In this document: positions 17,877 to 25,616 of the stretch, piece after piece
Numbering within the stretch: the stretch's first letter is position 1
Layout: the number at the start of each line of letters is the position of its first letter
DNA from: Actinomycetota bacterium
GTDB taxonomy: Bacteria; Actinomycetota; Acidimicrobiia; Spongiisociales; UBA4744
Reading direction: 5' to 3'
Assembly (NCBI GenBank): GCA_013152275.1
Contig: JAADGS010000074.1
Location: 1-50,773, forward strand
Length of the DNA stretch: 50,773 nucleotides
The notes under the pieces: model-generated
Databases searched by the model: none
The model's input: the letters and a program-made list of their open reading frames with translations, nothing else
Told to the model about the DNA's origin: nothing
Program-made: the position numbers and the translations under genes

Positions 17877-19184
17877 ATGCCACCGCCGCTTCCAGATCGC
17901 TATCGGCTCGAGCAGAGACTCGGTCGTGACGGCGATATCGAGGAATGGCTGGCGACCGACACGCTGCTCGATCGACCGGTTCTTATTCGGGCTCTGGGGC
18001 CAGAGACCACGTCCAGTCGCAGAGAGCAGTTCGTGATGTCGCTGCGTGGGGTCTCCGGTGTAGCGCACATGCATCTTGCGAACGTATACACGGCCGCGCA
18101 AGTCGAGGGAGGTGCCTACTCCGTGACCGAGTGGACCGGCGGAGTCACCATGCAGGATCGCCTCAACGGCGGCGAGACCATGACGCCCGAGGAGTTCATC
18201 ACCAACGCCGCCGGTCTGGCCGGTGCTTTGGCGGCAATGCATCGAGCCTCCGTACTGCACGGGATGATCGACCCTTCTGCCGTCAGGTTCTCCAAGGCAC
18301 ATCCCGCCAAACTCGGCGCTTTCGGGCGACTACCGACCTCGACCGATGCCGCTGCCGACGTCGCGGCGCTGGCCGACACACTCCAGATCTGCTTGACCGG
18401 CGACACGGCCGCGTTCGCGCCGCCATCGCAACTCGTCGACGGAGTCTCGCCAACGGTCGACGAGGCGCTTGCAGAGGCACGATCCGGCGTCCTCGATGCT
18501 CGAGGGCTCGCTGCCGCTCTGCAGGCCGCGCCAAACGTGCCGAAGGCTCCCGAGCGCTCCAGTGGCTGGACCTGGCGCTGGCTGACACCCGCCTTCCTAC
18601 TGCTCGCCCTGGCCGCCGGTCTCGTCACCCTCGGCCTTCTTCTCTCCTCCGGATCCGATTCGCCCGCGTTGTTCCCTGCACGGCCGCCGACGTCGACGAC
18701 ACCTGCCACGATTCTCCCCCCGATGACCACGACTTCCACGACGACCCCCCACTCGACTTCGGCTGTCTCCATCATCAAAACCCTCGTGATCGATCCCTAC
18801 GGTGACAACGTGGAACACGATCGCAGCCTTCCCCTACTCACCGATGGGGACATCACGACGTCATGGAGAACCGAGCGTTACTACGATCCCCTTCCGCTCA
18901 TCAAGAAGGGGGTGGGTGTCGCCTTTGTGGTGACCGGTACCCCGGCCACCTTCCGGGCCAAGGCAGTGAGCGATGGCACCACCTACAGTTTGCTGTGGGC
19001 CCAGGAAATCCCGACTGATTTCTCCGGATGGACCCGGATCGCCGGTGGCACCGTTGCCGGCGAGAGCATCTCCCTCCAACTCCCCCGCCGCACCGGAGGT
19101 CTCTGGTTGCTCTGGCTGACCGAGCTGCCCCAGCAGGACGATGGCTACTTCACATCGATCGGCGAAATCGAGTTCGGCTCATGA
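17877..19184 (+). CDS. Membrane pseudokinase with extracytoplasmic galactose-binding-like domain (MurJ/MviN C-terminal-type module)
   Basis: 435 residues from ATG 17877, with AGGAGG 5 bases before. Residues 1-220 look like a protein kinase fold without catalytic residues: LGRDGDIEEW replaces the Gly loop, VLIRAL has Arg38 where the ATP-binding Lys should be, LHGMIDPSAVRF replaces HRDLKPxN, and LGAFG replaces DFG. A single membrane segment (about 233-257) and a Pro/Thr linker (270-295) lead to an outside domain of about 140 residues (LLTDGDITTSWRTERY...), as in discoidin/galactose-binding folds. In mycobacteria the same two modules are the C-terminal half of the lipid II flippase MurJ at this locus; here the flippase part is absent. 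The stop overlaps the sigma factor start (ATGA), so the two are coupled. Confidence 0.8.
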   Translation: MPPPLPDRYRLEQRLGRDGDIEEWLATDTLLDRPVLIRALGPETTSSRREQFVMSLRGVSGVAHMHLANVYTAAQVEGGAYSVTEWTGGVTMQDRLNGGETMTPEEFITNAAGLAGALAAMHRASVLHGMIDPSAVRFSKAHPAKLGAFGRLPTSTDAAADVAALADTLQICLTGDTAAFAPPSQLVDGVSPTVDEALAEARSGVLDARGLAAALQAAPNVPKAPERSSGWTWRWLTPAFLLLALAAGLVTLGLLLSSGSDSPALFPARPPTSTTPATILPPMTTTSTTTPHSTSAVSIIKTLVIDPYGDNVEHDRSLPLLTDGDITTSWRTERYYDPLPLIKKGVGVAFVVTGTPATFRAKAVSDGTTYSLLWAQEIPTDFSGWTRIAGGTVAGESISLQLPRRTGGLWLLWLTELPQQDDGYFTSIGEIEFGS

Positions 19185-19750
19185 ACAGTGATCAGGTGCT
19201 CCTGGATCGCTTCCTGGCCGGAGACCATCGTGCATTCGACGAATTGATGTTGCGTCATGAGGATCGTGTCTTCGGTCTCGGCCTCCGCATGCTCGGCAAC
19301 CGAGACGATGCCCTCGAGGCAACCCAGGAGACCTTCCTCACCGTCTTCCGTAAAGCCCATCAGTTCTCGGGTCGTTCAACATTCGGAACGTGGCTGTACC
19401 GAGTGGCCATGAACACCTGCTACGACCGTCTTCGCAAGGCCAAGCGCAGACGAACGGTTCCCCTGCCGGAATCCTCGGATCCTCCCGACCTGGCCTCGCA
19501 AGACGCTCTCGTCTCTGCCGAGCTTCGTCCCGACCTCCTGGAGGCGCTCGCATCCCTGCCACCTCAGTTCCGGGCAGCGGTCGTGTTTGTCGACCTCGAA
19601 GACCTTTCCCTCGATGAAGTTGCGCAAATCCTCCAGGTGCCGACCGGCACCGTGAAATCGCGCGTCCACCGGGGCAGAAAACTCCTCGCGGAGACACTCC
19701 GGAACTTTCACGATGTCTCCGCGCATCAAAAGGACGATGACTATGCATGA
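19181..19750 (+). CDS. ECF sigma factor, SigM-like by position
   Basis: 189 residues. Region 2 is seen in RAFDELMLRHEDRVFGLGL and DALEATQETFLTVFR, with FGTWLYRVAMNTCYDRLRK as region 2.3-2.4. Region 4 is QILQVPTGTVKSRVHRGRK near the C-terminus. It should direct RNA polymerase to stress or envelope promoters when released by its anti-sigma factor, encoded next. Start ATG overlaps the previous stop. The position between the MviN-type module and trxB matches sigM of Mycobacterium; the exact subgroup is inferred from position. Confidence 0.92.
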   Translation: MNSDQVLLDRFLAGDHRAFDELMLRHEDRVFGLGLRMLGNRDDALEATQETFLTVFRKAHQFSGRSTFGTWLYRVAMNTCYDRLRKAKRRRTVPLPESSDPPDLASQDALVSAELRPDLLEALASLPPQFRAAVVFVDLEDLSLDEVAQILQVPTGTVKSRVHRGRKLLAETLRNFHDVSAHQKDDDYA

Positions 19751-20444
19751 TCACGACATCGAACGCGTTGCAGCCGTCGCCGAAGGCCGGCTCGCCGGAA
19801 GTGATCTCGTCGCTGCCGAGGCCGCCATCGCCTCCTGCGAACACTGCTCCCGCGACCTCGAAGATCAACGCCAGGCGCTCACCTTCATGCGCCAGGCGGT
19901 GAAACCTGCAATGACAGAGATCGAGCGGGCCTCACTTCATCGAGCCATCCGCCGTGCCACCACACCCAAGCCATCACGTTGGCTGCGCCTCGCTCCCGCT
20001 TTTGCCGCAGCAGCAGCTCTTGTGATGGTGGTGGGTGTCGCCTCCCTGCTCGGTCGCGGAGGCAGTGTCACTAGCGAGAGTGCCGCCCCCACAATCGCCG
20101 TCTCGACCACGGCGGCCGCCACCAAGGGCGCCGAAGATTCCATCACCTCGCAGGAGAGCGCTCGAGACCTCGGCGTTGCCCCCGCCCCGGCGGCGTTCAC
20201 CTCCGATCTGCGCGAACTCGCCAACCGTCTTCGCGCCGAAAGCTCCCGGTCCACTCCTGAATCTTCCCCCCTCCAGGAGCATGTCTGTGACGCGCAAGCA
20301 TTACAGGAAGCGACCCGACCCGCCGTCGCCGTCGCCTACGTCACGGTCGATGATCGTGACGCACTGCTCTACGTCTATCCGAGAACCGCCCTGATTTTCG
20401 ACGCCGACACCTGCGCCTTGATCCAACGCATCCCAACGCCATAA
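19743..20444 (+). CDS. Membrane anti-sigma factor
   Basis: 233 residues from ATG 19743, which overlaps the sigma gene by 8 bases; AAGGA lies 8 bases before, while ATG 19737 is too close to it. The N-terminal 75 residues resemble a ZAS-type domain with CEHC, but the His normally three residues before the first Cys is replaced (AAIASCEHC). A membrane segment follows (LAPAFAAAAALVMVVGVASLLG). The outside part is Ala/Thr-rich and ends in about 60 residues with two Cys (HVCDAQAL and DADTCALI) that could form a disulfide. It should hold the adjacent sigma factor at the membrane. Confidence 0.8.
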   Translation: MHDHDIERVAAVAEGRLAGSDLVAAEAAIASCEHCSRDLEDQRQALTFMRQAVKPAMTEIERASLHRAIRRATTPKPSRWLRLAPAFAAAAALVMVVGVASLLGRGGSVTSESAAPTIAVSTTAAATKGAEDSITSQESARDLGVAPAPAAFTSDLRELANRLRAESSRSTPESSPLQEHVCDAQALQEATRPAVAVAYVTVDDRDALLYVYPRTALIFDADTCALIQRIPTP

Positions 20445-20553
20445 CGAGATCCGATCGTCTCGGTCGAGAATCTCTCCGAACCCTGGGCTCACGGATGCCC
20501 ACAGGGTCGCTACGTGCCTTGGGTTCGCTGGTGCGGCTATCCTCAGTGGCTCT

Positions 20554-20838
20554 ATGAACGACATGGCCACACGCTTCGCGGACCTCCTCGAGACTGTTGC
20601 CACGAAGATCCGCTCCCTCACGGTCGATCGGCTCGCGCGGGGCATTCGCATCGCCACGGCGGGTCTCGTGGCATTCGTTTTGGCCCTACTGGCGGTCATC
20701 TATCTGATCGTGGCGATCTTTCGCGTCGTCGCCGTCCCCTTGACGATGGAAGGCGCCTACGCGGCATTCGGTGGACTATTCCTTGCCGCCGGAGTGTTCG
20801 TGTGGTTGAAGCGCAACCCCAAGGACGACAATGACTGA
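20554..20838 (+). CDS. Small two-helix membrane protein
   Basis: 94 residues with an amphipathic N-terminus (FADLLETVATKIRSLTVDRL) and two membrane segments (about 34-58 and 66-85), then a charged tail KRNPKDDND. No family is recognised with confidence; it resembles small holin-like or phage-shock-like membrane proteins in layout. The stop overlaps the trxB start by 8 bases, so it belongs to the same transcript. Confidence 0.7.
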   Translation: MNDMATRFADLLETVATKIRSLTVDRLARGIRIATAGLVAFVLALLAVIYLIVAIFRVVAVPLTMEGAYAAFGGLFLAAGVFVWLKRNPKDDND

Positions 20839-21754
20839 AGAGATCATCATCATCGGATCGGGCCCGGCCGGGCTCACCGCGGCCCTCTACGCCGCCAGGG
20901 GAGGTAATGCTCCCCTCGTCCTGGAGGGAAGCCAGGCAGGCGGACAACTCATGCTCACCACCGAGGTCGAGAACTTTCCCGGCTTCCCCGACGGGCTGCT
21001 TGGACCCGAGCTCATGGATCGTATGCGCAAACAGGCCGAGCGCTTTGGTGCGCGCATGGTCACTTCCGATGTCTCGAAGGTCGATTTCACGACTTCACCC
21101 TTCAAGGTTTGGGCCGGCGCCGATGAGTATTCGGCCAGGTCCGTGATCGTATCCACCGGCGCCTCGGCCAAGTGGTTGGGGATTCCTGGTGAGGATCGCC
21201 TCGTCGGTCGCGGTGTTTCCTCGTGCGCGACGTGTGACGGCTTCTTTTTCCGGGACCAGGAGATCATCGTGGTCGGTGGCGGGGATACGGCCATGGAGGA
21301 AGCCCTCTTCTTGACCACGTTTGCTTCGACGGTCCATATCGTGCATCGGCGCGACGCTTTTCGCGCTTCTGCGGTCATGACGGAACGGGCACTGGCACAT
21401 CCCAAGATCAACGTCATCTGGGATACGGTGCTCGAAGAAGTGCTCGGTGAAGATGAAGTCGACGCCGTGCGCCTTCGTAACGTCAAGACCGGTGCGGTGA
21501 CCGAGATGCGGATCAGTGGCGTGTTCGTTGCGATCGGCCACGAGCCCAACACGGGTCTCTTCAGGGGACAGCTCGAGATGGACGAGGTCGGCTATCTCTC
21601 CCTGACCGGTCCCGCTTCCACACAGACGTCCACCTCCGGCGTGTTCGCAGCCGGCGATGTCGCCGATTCTCTCTATCGTCAGGCGATCACAGCGGCCGGG
21701 ACAGGAGCACGAGCCGCCATCGACGCCCGCCGGTGGCTTGAAACACAGGAATGA
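20831..21754 (+). CDS. trxB: Thioredoxin-disulfide reductase
   Basis: 307 residues. The FAD loop GSGPAGLTAALYAA starts at residue 9, the redox pair is CATC (Cys132, Cys135), and the NADPH loop is VGGGDTAMEEA. The C-terminal FAD motif SGVFAAGDVAD is present. It reduces thioredoxin with NADPH. It is followed 46 bases later by trxA, and it lies next to a sigma/anti-sigma pair as in Mycobacterium, which suggests redox or envelope stress control. Confidence 0.97.
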   Translation: MTEEIIIIGSGPAGLTAALYAARGGNAPLVLEGSQAGGQLMLTTEVENFPGFPDGLLGPELMDRMRKQAERFGARMVTSDVSKVDFTTSPFKVWAGADEYSARSVIVSTGASAKWLGIPGEDRLVGRGVSSCATCDGFFFRDQEIIVVGGGDTAMEEALFLTTFASTVHIVHRRDAFRASAVMTERALAHPKINVIWDTVLEEVLGEDEVDAVRLRNVKTGAVTEMRISGVFVAIGHEPNTGLFRGQLEMDEVGYLSLTGPASTQTSTSGVFAAGDVADSLYRQAITAAGTGARAAIDARRWLETQE

Positions 21755-21800
21755 ACTCGAACCGCCCGAGGTTCTACGACACGATCCGAGGAGGCGCCTC

Positions 21801-22127
21801 TTGGCCGAACACACCCTGACCGTCACTGCCGACAATTTCGCCGAAGTCATCGATGCGGACACTCCGATCCTGGTGGATTTCTGGGCCGAGTGGTGCGGGC
21901 CCTGCCGCATGGTTGCACCGGTTCTCGATGAGATAGCGAGCGAGTATCCCGGGAAGATCACCATCGGCAAGCTGAACGTCGACGAGAACCCTTCCCTCGC
22001 GGCGGCCTACGACGTCATGAGCATCCCTACGATGATTCTCTTTCATCAGGGGAAAGAGCAGCGACGTATCGTCGGTGCTCGACCAAAGCACGCAATGGTG
22101 GCCGAACTCGCGCAATTCCTCGGGTGA
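21801..22127 (+). CDS. trxA: Thioredoxin
   Basis: 108 residues. The start is a TTG at 21801, chosen because GAGGAGG stands 6 bases before it and because the product then has the normal thioredoxin length; Cys32 and Cys35 fall in FWAEWCGPCRM exactly as in the family. The cis-Pro is in SIPTMILF. It is the general disulfide reductant recycled by the TrxB encoded just upstream. Confidence 0.96.
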   Translation: MAEHTLTVTADNFAEVIDADTPILVDFWAEWCGPCRMVAPVLDEIASEYPGKITIGKLNVDENPSLAAAYDVMSIPTMILFHQGKEQRRIVGARPKHAMVAELAQFLG

Positions 22128-22133
22128 GGTCCT

Positions 22134-22159
22134 GCCGCTGCGTCAACCGATGCAGCGGC
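22134..22159 (+). terminator. Hairpin after trxA without U-tract
   Basis: GCCGCTGC (22134-22141) pairs perfectly with GCAGCGGC (22152-22159) across a 10-base loop, 6 bases after the trxA stop. No T-run follows, so it may be a Rho-type or attenuating structure rather than a full terminator. Confidence 0.4.
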
Positions 22160-22294
22160 GACCGTGGTGGCCTGTAACTGCCCGAAGCCTTGGCGCGCGA
22201 TGTGGATGGATACTCGACTCCCCTCCAGCTCGCCCGACACTCGAACTCCGCTGCCGAGTACCTTCTTTCGCGTGAATCTGCAACGATGAGGGCC

Positions 22295-23269
22295 ATGAGG
22301 CTCTACCGTCTCGGCTCATCAGGAGCGCCTATTCGCGACATCCAGATCCGACTCGGCGCGCTCGGTTTTCCTTGCAGCGACGACCCTCCCGGCGAGTTCC
22401 GCGAGGCTACACGAGCAGCCGTGATCTCCTTCCAATCAGAGCGTGGCCTCCCTGCAGACGGGATCATCGGACAGGACACGTGGCGGGCCCTCTACGAGGC
22501 CGGATACAAGCTCGGGGACCGACTCCTCTACAACAAACGGCCCATGTTTCGAGGTGACGACGTCGCGGAGCTCCAGCGGCGACTCAATGCCCTCGGTTTC
22601 GATGCGGGCAAGGTCGACGGCATCTTCGGTCCCAACACGGTTCGTGCAGTGCTCGAATTCCAGCAGAACCGATGGCTCTCCGAAGATGGTGTCGCAGGAC
22701 CCGAGATCGTCGCCGAACTCGATCTCGTGTCCAAAGCCACACGAAAGACCGGACGGGAGGCGATCCGCGAGCGAGAGTGGCTCCGCGGTCTCCCCCGCTC
22801 GATCGCAGGAGCCCGGGTCTTCATCGACGCTGCCTGCGGGCTGGATGAAGAGGCGCGGGCCACGTGGGATGCAGCCGTCGCGGTGGCAACAGTCATCCAG
22901 GAACTGGGAGCCATCCCTCTGCTCGCGCGCAGTGCCGATGCCAGACCACCTGAGAGAATCCGAGCCCTACGCGCGAATCGTCTGGGAGCGGACCTGATCG
23001 TCGGCTTCCGGTTCCCTGCAGGCACGGGCCCGCTCGTCACCTTCTTCGCATCGTCGAAGAGCCACAGTGAGGCAGGTGCCGCTCTCGCAGCACACCTCGG
23101 CGCAGAGCTTTCCTTGCCTGTCGACGGACGCGCCCAGTCGCTTCTCAAGGAGACCCGCGCTCCCGCCGTCGTCATCTGTCACCTCTCCCCCGACGCGGAA
23201 CTTGGAACCTTGGTGGCACGAGCACTCTCCTCATTCTTCTCCCACGCAAGAGATCTCGCCGATGAGTGA
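22295..23269 (+). CDS. CwlM-like protein: two peptidoglycan-binding domains and a degenerate amidase-like domain
   Basis: 324 residues from ATG 22295 (another ATG at 22286 is in frame; the ribosome site is poor for both). Two PG_binding_1 units are seen: residues about 8-68 (IRDIQIRLGALGF ... PADGIIGQDTWRALYEAGYKLG) and about 80-145 (ELQRRLNALGFDAGKVDGIFG ends the consensus). A Rossmann-like amidase_3 relic follows, but the zinc His of the usual DxGHGG is missing (VFIDAACGLDEE). In Mycobacterium CwlM at this position is a cytoplasmic regulator of MurA rather than a hydrolase. There is no signal peptide, which fits such a regulatory role. Confidence 0.82.
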   Translation: MRLYRLGSSGAPIRDIQIRLGALGFPCSDDPPGEFREATRAAVISFQSERGLPADGIIGQDTWRALYEAGYKLGDRLLYNKRPMFRGDDVAELQRRLNALGFDAGKVDGIFGPNTVRAVLEFQQNRWLSEDGVAGPEIVAELDLVSKATRKTGREAIREREWLRGLPRSIAGARVFIDAACGLDEEARATWDAAVAVATVIQELGAIPLLARSADARPPERIRALRANRLGADLIVGFRFPAGTGPLVTFFASSKSHSEAGAALAAHLGAELSLPVDGRAQSLLKETRAPAVVICHLSPDAELGTLVARALSSFFSHARDLADE

Positions 23270-23370
23270 TCAGGAGGGGAGTTCGTTTCCGGCCATTACG
23301 TCACGTGACGCTATTGTGCCCGACACGGGCGGCAGCTCGATGTCGCCAGATCCCCTTCGCTCGCACGTCT

Positions 23371-24210
23371 TCAGAGGAGGTCTTTGAAGATTCGCTCCAA
23401 GTCGTCCAATGAGGAGAACTCTATGGAGATCTTCCCCTTCTTCTTCGCGCCGTATCGGATATGGACCGGAGCCCCGAGAGAATCTTGAAGCCGCTCTTCG
23501 AGAGCGATGATTGCCGCCGGCCGCGGAACCTTGGCCGTTCTCGCCTTTTCTCCCGTACGATTACGTGCTCGTACCGCATCCTCGACCTGTCGAACCGACC
23601 AACCTTCCTCGGCCGCCTTCCGAGCCACATGTTCGCAGAACGCCCTATCCTCCAACCCGAGGAGAGCTCGTGCGTGTCCACCGCTCAGCAGGCCCCGCTC
23701 CAGCATCCCTTGGATGGACGCAGGCAATTGCAGCAGCCGCAGAATGTTCGTCACGGCCGATCTGGATTTGCCGACTCTCCTTCCGACTTCCTCGTGCGTC
23801 AAGGAGAAGTCGTCCAGTAGTTGCTGATAGGCAGCCGCTTCCTCGAGCACCGAGAGATCCTCGCGTTGCAGATTCTCGATCAACGCCTCCGTCAGGAGTT
23901 TGTCGTCTTCGCCTTGTCTGATGATTACCGGCAACTCGGAGAGGCCCACCTTCCGGGCGGCGCGCAGCCTTCTCTCGCCTGCGACCAGGGTGTAGACACC
24001 ATCGTCGTCTTCATTCACGATCACCGGTTGCAGTAGCCCTACCTCCTGGATAGAGGCGGCGAGAGAGGCCAGCGCCTCTTCGTCGAAGTGCTCTCTCGGC
24101 TGGCGCGGATTCGGCCGTATCTTCTCAATCGGAACGATCGAGAATGTCCGCTCGGTCTTTGGAATCAGGGCTTCGAGGCCTCGACCAAGACCACTTTTTC
24201 TACTCGGCAT
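23371..24210 (-). CDS. parB: Chromosome partitioning protein ParB
   Basis: 279 residues from ATG 24210 with GGGAGGTG 4 bases before, a better start than the longer frame to 24273. It opens with SRKSGLGRGLEALIP as ParB proteins do, then has the CTP-binding motifs NPRQPREHF and GERRLRAARKVGL, the helix-turn-helix LTHEEVGRRVGKSRSAVTN, and a C-terminal dimer domain. It binds parS, spreads as a CTP-dependent clamp and works with ParA and SMC. The stop of parA lies 7 bases before the ATG on this strand. Confidence 0.96.
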   Translation of the reverse strand: MPSRKSGLGRGLEALIPKTERTFSIVPIEKIRPNPRQPREHFDEEALASLAASIQEVGLLQPVIVNEDDDGVYTLVAGERRLRAARKVGLSELPVIIRQGEDDKLLTEALIENLQREDLSVLEEAAAYQQLLDDFSLTHEEVGRRVGKSRSAVTNILRLLQLPASIQGMLERGLLSGGHARALLGLEDRAFCEHVARKAAEEGWSVRQVEDAVRARNRTGEKARTAKVPRPAAIIALEERLQDSLGAPVHIRYGAKKKGKISIEFSSLDDLERIFKDLL

Positions 24211-24997
24211 TCTCACCTCCCTGATGGCGATCGATGAACTCCCTCCCCAATTGTCGGTAAGCGATGGCGCCACGGCTCATGGGATCGAATGCTTCGATCG
24301 GTTGCCCGTACGAAGGCGCCTCGGACAGTCGCACCGACCTTGGGATCACGGTCCGATAGGCGATCTCTCCAAAGAACTCTCGGACCTGCGCAACGACGTC
24401 CGCAGAGAGATTCGTCCTCCCGTCATACATGGTCAGCACAACACCGCCGATTCCCAGTTCCGGGTTGAGGTTTCCACTGACCAGTTCGATGTTTTGCATC
24501 AACTGGCTCAGGCCTTCCAGAGCGTAGTACTCACATTGAATCGGTATGAGTACCTCGTCCGCTGCAGCAAGTGCATTCACGGTGAGAAGCCCCAGGGACG
24601 GTGGACAATCCATGAGTACGAAGTCGTACTCATCGTCCATATCTCTCAGCGCGTTCCGGAGCCGAAGTTCTCTCGAGAACATCGAGACCAGCTCGATCTC
24701 TGCACCGGCGAGATCGATTGTGGCGGGAACAACGAACAGGTCTCGGTAGCTCGTTCCTTCGACGGCATCCTCGATTGCAGCTCCGCCGATCAGAACGTCG
24801 TATGTGGATACTCTCACCGCCCCGCGGTCCAAACCGAACCCCGACGTGGCGTTTCCTTGCGGATCCAGGTCCACGACCAGAATGCGTTTCCCCCGAAACG
24901 AAAGTGTTGCAGCAAGGTTGATCGCGGTGGTGGACTTGCCCACGCCGCCCTTCTGGTTGGTGATGGCAACGATTGTTGTGTGTCTATTGGTCTCCAC
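24200..24997 (-). CDS. parA: Chromosome partitioning ATPase ParA
   Basis: 265 residues. The deviant Walker A QKGGVGKSTTAINLA is near residue 15, with DLDPQGNATSGFG and VLMDCPPSLGLLTVNAL as further family motifs. GTG at 24997 is chosen because conserved sequence begins right after it; extension to 25162 reads through rsmG. No ribosome site precedes it, and a good promoter ends 8 bases before the GTG, so the message may be leaderless. It overlaps the rsmG end by 14 bases. Confidence 0.95.
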   Translation of the reverse strand: METNRHTTIVAITNQKGGVGKSTTAINLAATLSFRGKRILVVDLDPQGNATSGFGLDRGAVRVSTYDVLIGGAAIEDAVEGTSYRDLFVVPATIDLAGAEIELVSMFSRELRLRNALRDMDDEYDFVLMDCPPSLGLLTVNALAAADEVLIPIQCEYYALEGLSQLMQNIELVSGNLNPELGIGGVVLTMYDGRTNLSADVVAQVREFFGEIAYRTVIPRSVRLSEAPSYGQPIEAFDPMSRGAIAYRQLGREFIDRHQGGENAE

Positions 24998-25601
24998 ACT
25001 GCTGCATGATAAGCAGCCATCCTGAAGGGTCAAGGACCGGTACCTGCACGACACGCCCACCCAGATGTCTCCATCCCGGATCGGCCGTACGGCGATGCGC
25101 CAATCCGATGACCCCTTTCCCTCCTGGCACCAGCACATTCCCCATGACCCGCACTGCCTCACGAGGACCGAGCACCGCCCGCATCACGACGCCCTCGCAC
25201 GCCCGCTGCTCCCGTATGTCACCAGCGATCGCCTCCACGTTGCCCAGTCCCAGGACCCGAATGGCTCTTCTCAACAACCGCACGCGCTTGACCGACCGGT
25301 CCAGCAAGGTCACCGTGGTTTGTGGGAACGCTATCGCGAGTGGAATACCCGGCAGTCCCGCTCCCGAGCCCGCATCCATCAGCCGTCCCGGTGGCGGATC
25401 GCCCGCCCATCCAACGGAGAAACTCAGGCTGTCAACGATATGCCGGGTCCAGATCCGCTTCTCTTCGCCGGGGGAGAGGAGGCCCGCAGGTATCGCCTCT
25501 TCGGAGAGCCATCGTTCAAACTCTCTCAGAACCTCCCACTGCTCCGCACAAAGATCGACCCTCAACCACTTGCTGATCTGTGGTTGAGGGTCGGGTTTCA
25601 C
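24984..25601 (-). CDS. rsmG: 16S rRNA (guanine(527)-N7)-methyltransferase
   Basis: 205 residues. The class I SAM-binding loop is MDAGSGAGLPGIPLA; TRHIVDSL before it and VMRAVLGPREAV after it are RsmG landmarks. It methylates G527 of 16S rRNA. The GTG start at 25601 lies inside the parS palindrome, and no ribosome site is visible before it, so the true start could be a few codons later. It is 15 bases downstream of the jag stop. Confidence 0.93.
   Translation of the reverse strand: MKPDPQPQISKWLRVDLCAEQWEVLREFERWLSEEAIPAGLLSPGEEKRIWTRHIVDSLSFSVGWAGDPPPGRLMDAGSGAGLPGIPLAIAFPQTTVTLLDRSVKRVRLLRRAIRVLGLGNVEAIAGDIREQRACEGVVMRAVLGPREAVRVMGNVLVPGGKGVIGLAHRRTADPGWRHLGGRVVQVPVLDPSGWLLIMQQCGDQ
25006..25033 (-). 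promoter_or_regulatory. parA-parB promoter inside the rsmG 3' end
   Basis: Minus strand: -35 TTGACC (25033-25028), 16-base spacer, -10 TATCAT (25011-25006), then 8 bases to the parA GTG. It would let parAB be transcribed separately from the rsmG-jag-yidC unit. Confidence 0.6.
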
Positions 25602-25608
25602 GTGAAAC
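25595..25608. promoter_or_regulatory. parS centromere site
   Basis: GTTTCACGTGAAAC is the perfect 14-base core of the bacterial parS consensus. It lies about 1.4 kb from parB and 4.3 kb from the proposed origin. The rsmG GTG start codon is within it. No second exact copy was seen in the window. Confidence 0.92.
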
Positions 25609-25616
25609 TCGAGGGT

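Noticed and set aside
23299-23310. CGTCACGTGACG, a perfect palindrome near parB, as a second parS
   Set aside because: It shares only the TCACGTGA core and lacks the TTT/AAA flanks needed for parS. It could be a weak site but is not called.
23315-23328. GCCCG-ACA-CGGGC hairpin between the CwlM-like gene and parB as a terminator
   Set aside because: The stem is short and no T-run follows on either strand.
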